This document shows, in pieces, positions 1 to 6,682 of a DNA stretch of 15,825 nucleotides. A model generated the notes under the pieces. The model saw only the letters and a program-made list of their open reading frames with translations. It did no database searches and was not told the DNA's origin. The stretch comes from an uncultured Collinsella sp. (GTDB lineage: Bacteria > Actinomycetota > Coriobacteriia > Coriobacteriales > Coriobacteriaceae), in NCBI GenBank assembly GCA_958427975.1, contig CAUAEH010000048.1:1-15825 (forward strand), written 5' to 3'. The number at the start of each line of letters is the position of its first letter. The stretch's first letter is position 1. The translations under genes and the position numbers were made by a program.

Positions 1-169
1 ATACGGTGTGTATAAGTATCCACATGATTATCCCGAAGGCTGGGTCGATCAGCGCTATTTGCCCGAGGGACTGGAGCGCGGCGCGTTCTGGCAACCTGCC
101 GGCCGCGGTTGGGAAGAATGGCGCGTAGAGCAAAGTGAACGCGACCGCAGCGGGAATGCACCGAAGTAG
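1..169 (+). CDS. rarA: Replication-associated recombination protein A (RarA/MgsA), C-terminal end only
   Basis: Partial gene entering from the left edge. The reading frame starts at base 2, runs 55 codons and stops with TAG at 167-169. The translated tail contains KYPHDYPEGWVDQRYLPEGL, which matches the conserved C-terminal signature of the RarA/MgsA/WRNIP1 family of AAA+ ATPases. These proteins act at stalled replication forks with the single-strand binding protein and clamp-loader machinery. The ATPase core lies outside the window, so its integrity cannot be judged. The last ~20 residues are charged and poorly conserved. No T-rich terminator follows the stop codon. The family call rests only on this C-terminal motif, which is distinctive. 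Confidence 0.85.
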   Translation, partial: YGVYKYPHDYPEGWVDQRYLPEGLERGAFWQPAGRGWEEWRVEQSERDRSGNAPK

Positions 170-199
170 CTGCTGATAATTTTGTCCCACGTTGCTGCT

Positions 200-232
200 C
201 ATGGCATGTTCGGTCCCCTTTGGGGTACCATG
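200..232. repeat. Short imperfect inverted repeat between rarA and the DUF948 gene
   Basis: CCCC (215-218) and GGGG (222-225) flank a TTT loop. GG/CC pairs extend this outward past a small internal loop, and CATGG (200-204) and CCATG (228-232) form outer arms. No T-run follows, so this is not a convincing terminator. It could be an operator for the downstream sigma-factor operon or chance. I see no confident promoter in the 100-base gap 170-269. Confidence 0.25.
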
Positions 233-258
233 GAAACCGTCTGTATATCGATTCCTTT

Positions 259-264
259 GGGAGG
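259..264 (+). promoter_or_regulatory. Ribosome binding site fixing the DUF948 gene start
   Basis: GGGAGG lies 5 bases before ATG 270. This decides against the longer in-frame start at 192, whose extra 26 residues look non-native. Confidence 0.8.
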
Positions 265-269
265 CTTGT

Positions 270-857
270 ATGAGTCCCATTCAAATCGCCCTGCTGCTGC
301 TCGCTGTTGCCGGCGTGTGGGCCATCGTTGAGCTCGCGCTTACCCTGCGCAAGACCCGCACAGTTGTCGACTCGCTCGATAAGACCGTGAATGACCTCAA
401 CAACACCATCGCCGAGGCTCAGCCTGTGGTGGCAAAGCTCGATGGCGCTGTCGATGAGCTTACGCCGGCGCTTGCCCAGATGGAGCCGCTGCTTAAGTCG
501 AGCAAGACGGCAGTTGATGCCCTTACTTCCAATCTCGTAGAGGTCGAAGCCGTGGTTCGCGACATTTCCGAGGTTACGGGCAGCATGGCCGAGGCCAGCA
601 ATGCTGTGTCGAGCGTGACTGACTCTGCCGCTGGTGCTGTGCAGAAGCTCTTCAATAAGGTGAAGGCTCCTGCAGCCGATGCCGATCGCAAGCTCGCCGC
701 TGCCGCTGCGGAGGCCGAGCAGCCTACCGAGCGCGTCCTAATTGGCGAGGACGAGGCCGCCGCGGGCGACGATGATGGTCAGAAGTCTGTAGCCAAGCCG
801 GCTCAGTATTACACGTATACACCCGCCGAGACCTCTGAGGAGTCCTGCGATGAGTAG
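270..857 (+). CDS. DUF948 family membrane-anchored protein (general-stress, YtxG-like)
   Basis: 195 residues from ATG 270. Residues ~4-26 form one hydrophobic membrane segment (PIQIALLLLAVAGVWAIVEL). After it comes a long helical, Ala/Val/Asp-rich stretch (~27-135) with periodic hydrophobics, typical of DUF948 proteins and probably coiled coil. The tail (~140-195) is acidic and low in complexity. DUF948 includes B. subtilis YtxG, a SigmaB-controlled general stress protein of unknown biochemical function. Here the gene is first in an operon with an anti-sigma-like protein and a SigB/SigF-type sigma factor, which fits a stress role. The TAG stop (855-857) overlaps the next start by 8 bases. The family call is fairly safe; the role is inferred from context. 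Confidence 0.75.
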   Translation: MSPIQIALLLLAVAGVWAIVELALTLRKTRTVVDSLDKTVNDLNNTIAEAQPVVAKLDGAVDELTPALAQMEPLLKSSKTAVDALTSNLVEVEAVVRDISEVTGSMAEASNAVSSVTDSAAGAVQKLFNKVKAPAADADRKLAAAAAEAEQPTERVLIGEDEAAAGDDDGQKSVAKPAQYYTYTPAETSEESCDE

Positions 858-1227
858 CGAAGCAACCTGCCCCATCACGCTGACCGTTGCCGGTGACCCG
901 CGTCTCGCTCGCCTTGTGCGCATGACGGCAGCCAACGTTGGTGCCCTGTGCTCTATGTCTGTCGATCGCATCGAGGACATCCGCATGGCTGCCGAGGAGG
1001 CTTTCATCTTTGGTTGCACCGCGGTCGACTGCGACGACATCACCATCAAATTCGATGTCGATGAGACCCACGTTGGTATGACTGTTACCTTTGGTGACCA
1101 GGCTACGGTCGATGAAGACGACCAGGCTGCGGTGTATGCCGAGCTCATCCTCGCGAGCGTGTGCGATTCCTACGAAAAGACTGCGGCGCCCCTGACGCTT
1201 TCCCTCGACCTCAAGGCGGATATCTAA
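850..1227 (+). CDS. RsbW-like anti-sigma / GHKL-type ATP-binding protein, degenerate
   Basis: 125 residues, ATG 850, with GAGGAG at 837-842 as ribosome binding site. Residues ~38-55 (ending AAEEAFIFG) resemble the N-box helix of RsbW/SpoIIAB anti-sigma kinases, where a Glu-Ala pair is followed by a nucleotide/metal-binding Asn. Here E50-A51 are kept but the Asn position is Phe54. The usual Asp-x-Gly-x-Gly ATP-lid motif is also absent: the region after MTVTFGDQ goes directly into VDEDDQAAVYAE. The protein is shorter than typical RsbW (~150-160 residues). It lies one base before the sigma-factor start, so it is probably the cognate anti-sigma factor, perhaps binding without kinase activity. No RsbV-type antagonist is in the window. 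The fold assignment is moderately sure; loss of ATP binding is inferred from missing motifs. Confidence 0.65.
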   Translation: MSSEATCPITLTVAGDPRLARLVRMTAANVGALCSMSVDRIEDIRMAAEEAFIFGCTAVDCDDITIKFDVDETHVGMTVTFGDQATVDEDDQAAVYAELILASVCDSYEKTAAPLTLSLDLKADI

Positions 1228-1228
1228 T

Positions 1229-2020
1229 ATGACCGAACGTTCCCGGAGCGGTAAGACCGCTTGGGACAAGGAGAAAACCCGCGAGCTGTTTCGTCGCTAT
1301 AAAGAGACCGCTGACCCGGACGCACGCGAGCAGCTCGTCATGTCCCACATGAACCTGGTAAGGTTTCTTGCCAACAAATTTAAGAACCGCGGCGAGCCGC
1401 TCGATGATCTGATGCAGGTTGGCTATCTGGGCCTGCTCAAGGCGATTGATCGTTTTGACCCCGAGCGCGGCCTCGAGTTCACCACATTTGCCACGCCCAC
1501 CATTCTGGGCGAGATTAAGCGCCACTTTCGCGACAAGGGCTGGAGCGTGCGCGTGCCGCGTCGTCTGCAGGAGCTCTCGGCTAAGGTCAACCAGGCCACC
1601 GACAAGCTCACCAACGAGTTGCAGCGCTCGCCCAAGGTTGAGGAAATCGCCGAGTACCTGGGTGTCACTGTCGACGAGGTGCTCGAAGCCATGGAATCGT
1701 CCTCGGCCTACACCTCGGTACCCATCGAGGCCCCCGGTGCGTCCGATTCCGACGATGCGCCTTCGATTCTCGACCGCTATGCCGATGATGACAACGAGCT
1801 CGACTTCACCGATGACCGCCTGGTGATCGAGGAGGCCATTCGCGATTTCTCGCCGCGTGAGCGCGAGGTTATCGAGCTGCGCTTTGTGAAGGGCATGACT
1901 CAGATTGAGATTGCCAAGAAGCTGGGTATCTCGCAGGTGCAGGTCTCGCGTCTGCTTCGCCGTACCCTTAAGAAGATTCAAGACAAGATTGACCCCGACG
2001 GAGTGATGGTTCGTTCATGA
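1229..2020 (+). CDS. RNA polymerase sigma factor, SigB/SigF/SigG family
   Basis: 263 residues, ATG 1229. Region 2 (~residues 35-105) contains DDLMQVGYLGLLKAIDRFDP and FTTFATPTILGEIKRHFRDK, the core-binding and -10-recognition segments of group 3 sigma-70 factors. Region 3 spans ~110-165. Region 4 (~205-258) carries the helix-turn-helix MTQIEIAKKLGISQVQVSRL from residue 223, which reads the -35 element. Length fits the SigB/SigF family. It directs RNA polymerase to a stress or developmental regulon, and its immediate upstream partner is the likely anti-sigma. There is no strong Shine-Dalgarno, and the start lies one base after the previous stop, so translational coupling is likely. The TGA stop overlaps the next start as ATGA. 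The subgroup (SigB versus SigF) is not resolved. Confidence 0.93.
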   Translation: MTERSRSGKTAWDKEKTRELFRRYKETADPDAREQLVMSHMNLVRFLANKFKNRGEPLDDLMQVGYLGLLKAIDRFDPERGLEFTTFATPTILGEIKRHFRDKGWSVRVPRRLQELSAKVNQATDKLTNELQRSPKVEEIAEYLGVTVDEVLEAMESSSAYTSVPIEAPGASDSDDAPSILDRYADDDNELDFTDDRLVIEEAIRDFSPREREVIELRFVKGMTQIEIAKKLGISQVQVSRLLRRTLKKIQDKIDPDGVMVRS

Positions 2021-3426
2021 ATGACCACCCCCAACAATCCGACCGCACGCTGTGCGATACCCGCATTCTGACGCTTCGCATTTGGTCCGTCGTCGGTTGC
2101 ATCGTTATCGCCGCTGTCATCTTTAACCTTATGGGAATCCTGGCGCCGGTTATCGAGTTTCTCGCTGTCGGTTCCATCATCGCTTTTGTGATGTCGCCGA
2201 TCACCAACTGGCTCGAGCATCACGGCGTCGGTCGTGGCTTCGGTTCGCTCATCGCGCTCATCGTGGTTGTGGCGGTGCTCGTCGGCGTCGTCTGCATCCT
2301 GTCGCCGATTCTGTTTGGCCAGATTATGGAAGTCCTGAGCCGTCTGCCCGCGCAGCTTCGCGTTGCGGGCGGCGACCTCAATGAGATGATCTCACACGCC
2401 AAGACGCTCAACAACACGCCGCTCAAGGAGTATCTGGACGATAATCTTTCGTCGTTGGTTGCCGTGGCATCGAAGTATGTGTCTCAGATCGCTGCCGAGC
2501 TTGGCCGCGGTGCGTTCCCGCTCATCACCAATACGGCCTCGCAGCTGTTCGTGATTTTCCTTGGTTTGGTGCTTGCGTATTGGATGGCCTGCGACTACCC
2601 TCGCATGCACCACGAGATTTGCACCATCATCGGTCAGGAGAAGGAGACCTCGTACCGCTTTATGGTCGCCATCCTTTCTCGCTCTGTCGGCGGCTACATG
2701 CGCGGTATGGTCGTGACGTCCATCTGCGGCGGTTTCCTTGCCTTTATCGGTTTTATGATCATCGGCCATCCGTATGCGGCGCTCATGGCTATCTTTACCG
2801 GCATCATGCATTTGGTTCCGGTCGTCGGTCCTTGGGTGAGCGCAGCAATCGCCACAGTGCTTGGTTTCATGTTCAGCCCCATGTTGGCGTTATGGACGCT
2901 TATCGTGACGATGGTCGCGCAAAACGTCACCGATAACGTGATTTCGCCTAAGGTTATGCAGAGCTCGGTGCAGGTGCATCCCATCATGAGCCTCACGGCG
3001 CTCGTTATTGGCTCGGCACTCATGGGCCCCATCGGCATGATTATTGCCATCCCGCTTTGTGCGGCCCTCAAAGGTATCTTCGTGTACTACTTCGAGAATG
3101 AGACCGGCCGCCAGCTTGTGGCCTATGACGGCGCCGTGTTTAAGGGCACACCGTACCGCGATGCCGATGGCAACCCGGTCGCCGTCTACGACGCGCTCGG
3201 CGACGACACCTTCATTTACGAGTCCGAGCTCATCGGCAACGAGACTGCGCCCGAGGCCCAAGCGATGCCTAAGCCCGAGTTCGATAATCCCTGGATCAAG
3301 CTCTCGGGTTTGCAACCCGATGCCACGGGCTTCTTCAAGAATCCCTTCGCCAAGGACGATGACTCCAACTCGGACGACGATACCAAAACCGGCATCGACG
3401 GCTCCATGGACGATGATGACAACTAG
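2017..3426 (+). CDS. AI-2E family (UPF0118) multipass membrane transporter
   Basis: 469 residues, starting at the ATGA overlap with the sigma-factor stop; ribosome binding site weak, so translation is probably coupled. Two hydrophobic helices lie near the N-terminus (~24-70) and another at ~75-100. A soluble middle part follows (~105-165), then a cluster of helices from ~170 to ~345 including LVPVVGPWVSAAIATVLGF. This is the usual UPF0118/PerM-like layout. Members have been linked to AI-2 export or Na+/H+ exchange, so the substrate cannot be assigned from sequence. The C-terminal ~100 residues are hydrophilic and end in a strongly acidic Asp-rich tail (several DDD runs), longer than in many family members. 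Operon context suggests co-regulation with the stress sigma factor. A terminator follows. Confidence 0.85.
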   Translation: MNDHPQQSDRTLCDTRILTLRIWSVVGCIVIAAVIFNLMGILAPVIEFLAVGSIIAFVMSPITNWLEHHGVGRGFGSLIALIVVVAVLVGVVCILSPILFGQIMEVLSRLPAQLRVAGGDLNEMISHAKTLNNTPLKEYLDDNLSSLVAVASKYVSQIAAELGRGAFPLITNTASQLFVIFLGLVLAYWMACDYPRMHHEICTIIGQEKETSYRFMVAILSRSVGGYMRGMVVTSICGGFLAFIGFMIIGHPYAALMAIFTGIMHLVPVVGPWVSAAIATVLGFMFSPMLALWTLIVTMVAQNVTDNVISPKVMQSSVQVHPIMSLTALVIGSALMGPIGMIIAIPLCAALKGIFVYYFENETGRQLVAYDGAVFKGTPYRDADGNPVAVYDALGDDTFIYESELIGNETAPEAQAMPKPEFDNPWIKLSGLQPDATGFFKNPFAKDDDSNSDDDTKTGIDGSMDDDDN

Positions 3427-3476
3427 CGGGGTAATTCTGATTAATATTCATACGCGCTAACATGCAATTTCGCTGA

Positions 3477-3506
3477 AGGGCCGGCATTGTGCCGGCCCTC
3501 TTTTTT
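3477..3506 (+). terminator. Strong rho-independent terminator after the sigma-factor operon
   Basis: Perfect 10-bp stem AGGGCCGGCA (3477-3486) / TGCCGGCCCT (3490-3499) with a TTG loop, followed by C and a six-T run (3501-3506). It closes the operon ending with the AI-2E family gene. Confidence 0.93.
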
Positions 3507-3532
3507 GCACTTGCGCGGCGGGATGGTAATAT
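3505..3532 (+). promoter_or_regulatory. Promoter of alaS, sigma-70 type with extended -10
   Basis: TTGCAC (3505-3510) and TAATAT (3527-3532) are separated by 16 bases, and a TG at 3524-3525 gives an extended -10. The first two bases of the -35 are the last Ts of the upstream terminator. Predicted transcription start is ~3539, giving a ~40-base leader. That is too short for a T-box. Confidence 0.7.
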
Positions 3533-3564
3533 CGTTACGTTTGAACTGTTTCGATGTGAAACCG

Positions 3565-3569
3565 AGGAG
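3565..3569 (+). promoter_or_regulatory. Ribosome binding site fixing the alaS start
   Basis: AGGAG sits 9 bases before ATG 3579. An in-frame upstream extension to 3489 is possible, but it would begin inside the terminator loop and upstream of the promoter, so it is rejected. Confidence 0.8.
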
Positions 3570-3578
3570 ATTCCCTCT

Positions 3579-6236
3579 ATGAGTGCTGACTACCCGTCAA
3601 TGACTACGGCCGAGATCCGCTCCAAGTTCCTCAACTTCTTTGAGGAGCGCGGTTTTAAGCTCTATCCTTCTTCGTCCCTCGTCCCCGACGATCCTTCGCT
3701 GCTGCTTGCCAACGCTGGCATGAACCAGTTTAAGGAGTACTACCAGGGCAAGAAGACCATGAAGGAGATCGGCGCTATCTCCTGCCAGAAGTGCGTCCGC
3801 ACCAACGACATCGATTGCATCGGCGAGGATGGCCGTCACCTGTCCTTCTTTGAGATGCTCGGCGACTTCTCCTTTGGCGGCGTCTCCAAGCAGCAGGCCT
3901 GCGCCTGGGCCTTTGAGCTCATCACCAAGGAGTTCAAGCTGCCGCTCGACCGCCTGTACTTTACCGTCTTTACCGAGGACGACGAGACCCACGACGTGTG
4001 GCGCTCTTTGGGCGTTGCTGAGGACCACATCTCCCGCCTGGGCGAGGACGACAACTTCTGGGCTGCTGGCCCCACCGGTCCCTGCGGTCCGTGCTCAGAG
4101 ATCTACTTTGACATGGGCGAGGAGGTCGGCTGCGGGAGCCCCGACTGCAAGCCCGGCTGCGACTGCGACCGCTTCCTGGAGTTCTGGAACCTCGTCTTTA
4201 CCCAGTATGACCGCCAGGAGGACGGCTCCATGCCGGAGCTGCCGCACCGCAACCTCGATACGGGCATGGGCCTTGAGCGTATGGCCGCCATCATGCAGCA
4301 CAAGACCGCCAATTACGACGGCGACTTGATGCAGCATCTCATCAAGCTGGGCGAGGAGATCAGCGGCAAGACCTATGACGCTGACGATTACTCTGGCGCC
4401 AGCCGCTCGCTGCGCATCATCGCCGACCACTCCCGTGCCGTCGACTTTATGATTTCGGATGGCATCCTCCCCGGTAACGAGGGTCGCGAGTACGTCCTTC
4501 GCCGCCTGCTCCGTCGTGCCGTGTTCCACGGTCGCCTGCTGGGCATCGAGGGCGCTTTCCTGACCAAGTTCATCGACGAGGTTAACGCTCAGATGGGCGA
4601 GGCCTATCCCGAGCTGCTCAAGAACGTCGCGCTCGTCAAGGGTATCGTTGCCTCCGAGGAGGAGCGCTTCTCCACGACGCTCGACAACGGTCGCGTCTAC
4701 CTGGATGAGGCACTGGCAGCGCTTGCCGAGGGCGCTGTGCTTCCGGGCGATGTCGCCTTTAAGCTGCACGACACCTTTGGTTTCCCCATCGACCTAACCG
4801 TCGAGATCGCCGGCACCGCTGGCCACGACGTCGACATGGACGGCTTCACTGCCTGCATGGAGGACCAGAAGGCCCGCGCCCGCGCCAATGCCAAGGGCGA
4901 CGCCTGGGGTAGCTTCAACGACGTGTGGGTTGAGCTTTCCGACAAGGTCGCTGCGACCGAGTTCGACGGCTATGACAACGATGTGATCGAGGGCGCCAAG
5001 GTTGTCGCCATCGTGCGCAACGGCGAGTCCGTCGAGTCCGCTGCCGCCGGCGAGGACGTCGAGGTTGTGCTCGACCGCACCCCGTTCTATGCCGAGATGG
5101 GTGGTCAGCAGGGCGATGCCGGCAAGCTTTCCGCCGAGGGCGTTGTTCTGACCGTTGCCGACACCAAGAACCACAACGGCCTGTTTGCCCACGTCGCGCA
5201 CGTTGCCGATGGCACGCTGACTGTCGGTGCCGCTGTTACCGCCGCGCTCGACGCCGAGCGCCGTGGCTTCCTGCGCCGCAACCACACCGCCACGCACCTG
5301 CTCGACGCCGCCCTTAAGCAGGTCCTGGGCGAGCACGTCTCTCAGGCCGGCTCGCTGGTGACGCCCGAGCACCTGCGCTTTGACTTCACGCACTTCGAGG
5401 CCCTGTCCTCCGAGCAGCTCAAGGCTGTCGAGGACCTGGTCAACCAGCAGATCTTCGCTTCCAAGCCGGTCGTGACCCGTGTCATGGGCATCGACGAGGC
5501 TAAGGCTGCCGGCGCTGTCGCTCTGTTTGGAGAGAAGTACGGCGATGTCGTCCGCGTCGTCTCCGTGGGCGCCGAGGACCAGCCGTTCTCCCGCGAGCTC
5601 TGTGGTGGCACGCACGCTGCCAACACCGCTGAGATCGGCCTGTTTAAGATTATTTCCGAGTCCTCTACGGGCTCGAACGTCCGCCGTATCGAGGCCGTGA
5701 CCTCTAAGGGTGCCCTCGACTATATGGCCGACCGCCTGGCACTCGTTGACGCCGCTGCTACTGCGCTCAAGTGCCGCGTGGATGAGGTTCCCGCTCGCGT
5801 GGAGAACCTGCAGGCCGAGCTGCGCGAGACGTCCAACAAGCTCAAAAAGGCTCTGACCGGTGGCTCCTCCGACGCCATTTCCAGTGCCATCGAGGGTGCC
5901 GTCGAGCTCGGCGGCTACAAGCTCGTCGTCGCTGAGCTCCAGGGCCTTGAGGCTGCCGACCTGCGCAACGTATGGGATACCGTGCATCAGAAGGTCGCCG
6001 GCCCTGTCGCTTGTGTCGTCGCCAGCGTGACTGAGAAGGGCACTCCGGCCCTGCTCGCTGCCGGCTCCGATGACGCCGTCAAGGCCGGTTTCCACGCCGG
6101 TAACGTGATCAAGCAGATCGCGGGTCTGGTCGACGGTCGCGGTGGCGGTCGTCCCAACATGGCCCAGGCCGGTGGCAAGAATGCTGCCGGCATCGCCGAT
6201 GCCCTCGCGGCCGCTAAGACCGCGCTCGGCGCCTAA
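3579..6236 (+). CDS. alaS: Alanyl-tRNA synthetase
   Basis: 885 residues, close to the usual ~875. It attaches alanine to tRNA-Ala in the cytoplasm and hydrolyses mischarged Ser- or Gly-tRNA. The class II catalytic core lies in about the first 240 residues and includes MTTAEIRSKFLNFFEERGF (from residue 8) and DTGMGLERM (227-235). The editing domain has both zinc-site motifs, HTATH (569-573) and CGGTH (675-679). The C-Ala domain ends with the glycine-rich DGRGGGRPNMAQAGG (~852-866). A four-cysteine insertion, C185-x4-C190-x3-C194-x-C196, lies before the conserved RFLEFWNLVF and could bind a metal. The gene has its own promoter and is followed 17 bases later by ruvX. The assignment is secure. 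Confidence 0.98.
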   Translation: MSADYPSMTTAEIRSKFLNFFEERGFKLYPSSSLVPDDPSLLLANAGMNQFKEYYQGKKTMKEIGAISCQKCVRTNDIDCIGEDGRHLSFFEMLGDFSFGGVSKQQACAWAFELITKEFKLPLDRLYFTVFTEDDETHDVWRSLGVAEDHISRLGEDDNFWAAGPTGPCGPCSEIYFDMGEEVGCGSPDCKPGCDCDRFLEFWNLVFTQYDRQEDGSMPELPHRNLDTGMGLERMAAIMQHKTANYDGDLMQHLIKLGEEISGKTYDADDYSGASRSLRIIADHSRAVDFMISDGILPGNEGREYVLRRLLRRAVFHGRLLGIEGAFLTKFIDEVNAQMGEAYPELLKNVALVKGIVASEEERFSTTLDNGRVYLDEALAALAEGAVLPGDVAFKLHDTFGFPIDLTVEIAGTAGHDVDMDGFTACMEDQKARARANAKGDAWGSFNDVWVELSDKVAATEFDGYDNDVIEGAKVVAIVRNGESVESAAAGEDVEVVLDRTPFYAEMGGQQGDAGKLSAEGVVLTVADTKNHNGLFAHVAHVADGTLTVGAAVTAALDAERRGFLRRNHTATHLLDAALKQVLGEHVSQAGSLVTPEHLRFDFTHFEALSSEQLKAVEDLVNQQIFASKPVVTRVMGIDEAKAAGAVALFGEKYGDVVRVVSVGAEDQPFSRELCGGTHAANTAEIGLFKIISESSTGSNVRRIEAVTSKGALDYMADRLALVDAAATALKCRVDEVPARVENLQAELRETSNKLKKALTGGSSDAISSAIEGAVELGGYKLVVAELQGLEAADLRNVWDTVHQKVAGPVACVVASVTEKGTPALLAAGSDDAVKAGFHAGNVIKQIAGLVDGRGGGRPNMAQAGGKNAAGIADALAAAKTALGA

Positions 6237-6253
6237 GAATCTAAGAAGTCGCT

Positions 6254-6682
6254 GTGGTTGCGCTCGCGCTGGACATAGGGGAGACCAGGATTGGCATCGC
6301 CGTCTCGAGCCGTGATGGCAAGATGGCGATGCCTGTCAAGGTGCTTCCGGCTGCCGAGGTCACCGGTATGGCCAAGACGTTCCGCTACCTGGTTGAGGAC
6401 TATGAGCCCGACATCCTGGTAAGCGGACGTCCCCTGACCATGGCCGGTGAGCCCGGCCCTCAGGCCGAGCGCGTTGCCGCTGTGGCGCAAAAGATTGCCG
6501 ACGAGCTCGATCTTCCGTTGGAGTTTGAGGACGAGCGTCTGTCCTCGCAAGAGGCCAAGCGTATCCTGCGCGAGCAGGGACTCAACGAAAAGCAGATGAG
6601 GGGCAAGATCGACATGATTGCCGCCAGCCTGTTTTTGCAGACGTGGCTCGATCGTAAAAACGAGGAGGTTTCGCATGCCTAG
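6254..6682 (+). CDS. ruvX: RuvX/YqgF family Holliday junction resolvase-like RNase H-fold protein
   Basis: 142 residues from a GTG start at 6254; there is no earlier ATG in frame that keeps the N-terminal strand. The N-terminal motif ALALDIGETRIGIAVS carries the conserved Asp and Gly-x-x-Arg-x-Gly of the YqgF fold. The middle contains VSGRPLTMAGEPGPQAERV, followed by the EDERLSS motif and, near the end, DMIAASLFLQTWLD, whose Asp-x-x-Ala-Ala is also conserved. The family is required for 16S rRNA 5'-end processing in E. coli and is a putative resolvase. alaS-ruvX-mltG is a common cluster in Gram-positive bacteria. The Shine-Dalgarno (AAGAAG, 6243-6248) is modest. The TAG stop overlaps the mltG start by 8 bases. 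Confidence 0.93.
   Translation: MVALALDIGETRIGIAVSSRDGKMAMPVKVLPAAEVTGMAKTFRYLVEDYEPDILVSGRPLTMAGEPGPQAERVAAVAQKIADELDLPLEFEDERLSSQEAKRILREQGLNEKQMRGKIDMIAASLFLQTWLDRKNEEVSHA
6662..6668 (+). promoter_or_regulatory. Ribosome binding site fixing the mltG start
   Basis: GAGGAGG lies 6 bases before ATG 6675, inside the end of ruvX. It decides against the in-frame start at 6618. Confidence 0.85.

Noticed and set aside
223..228. GGGTAC, resembling a SigmaB/SigmaF -10 (GGGTAT), upstream of the sigma-factor operon
   Set aside because: No GTTT-type -35 lies at 12-17 bases upstream, so autoregulation by this sigma factor cannot be supported from sequence.
3533..3578. Possible T-box riboswitch upstream of alaS
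   Set aside because: The leader after the predicted start is only ~40 bases, and no specifier stem or T-box consensus is seen.
4794..6095. Long minus-strand open frame (433 codons) opposite alaS
   Set aside because: It is a shadow of alaS, caused by codon bias in a high-GC gene. It has no recognisable domain or ribosome binding site, and the + strand gene is certain.
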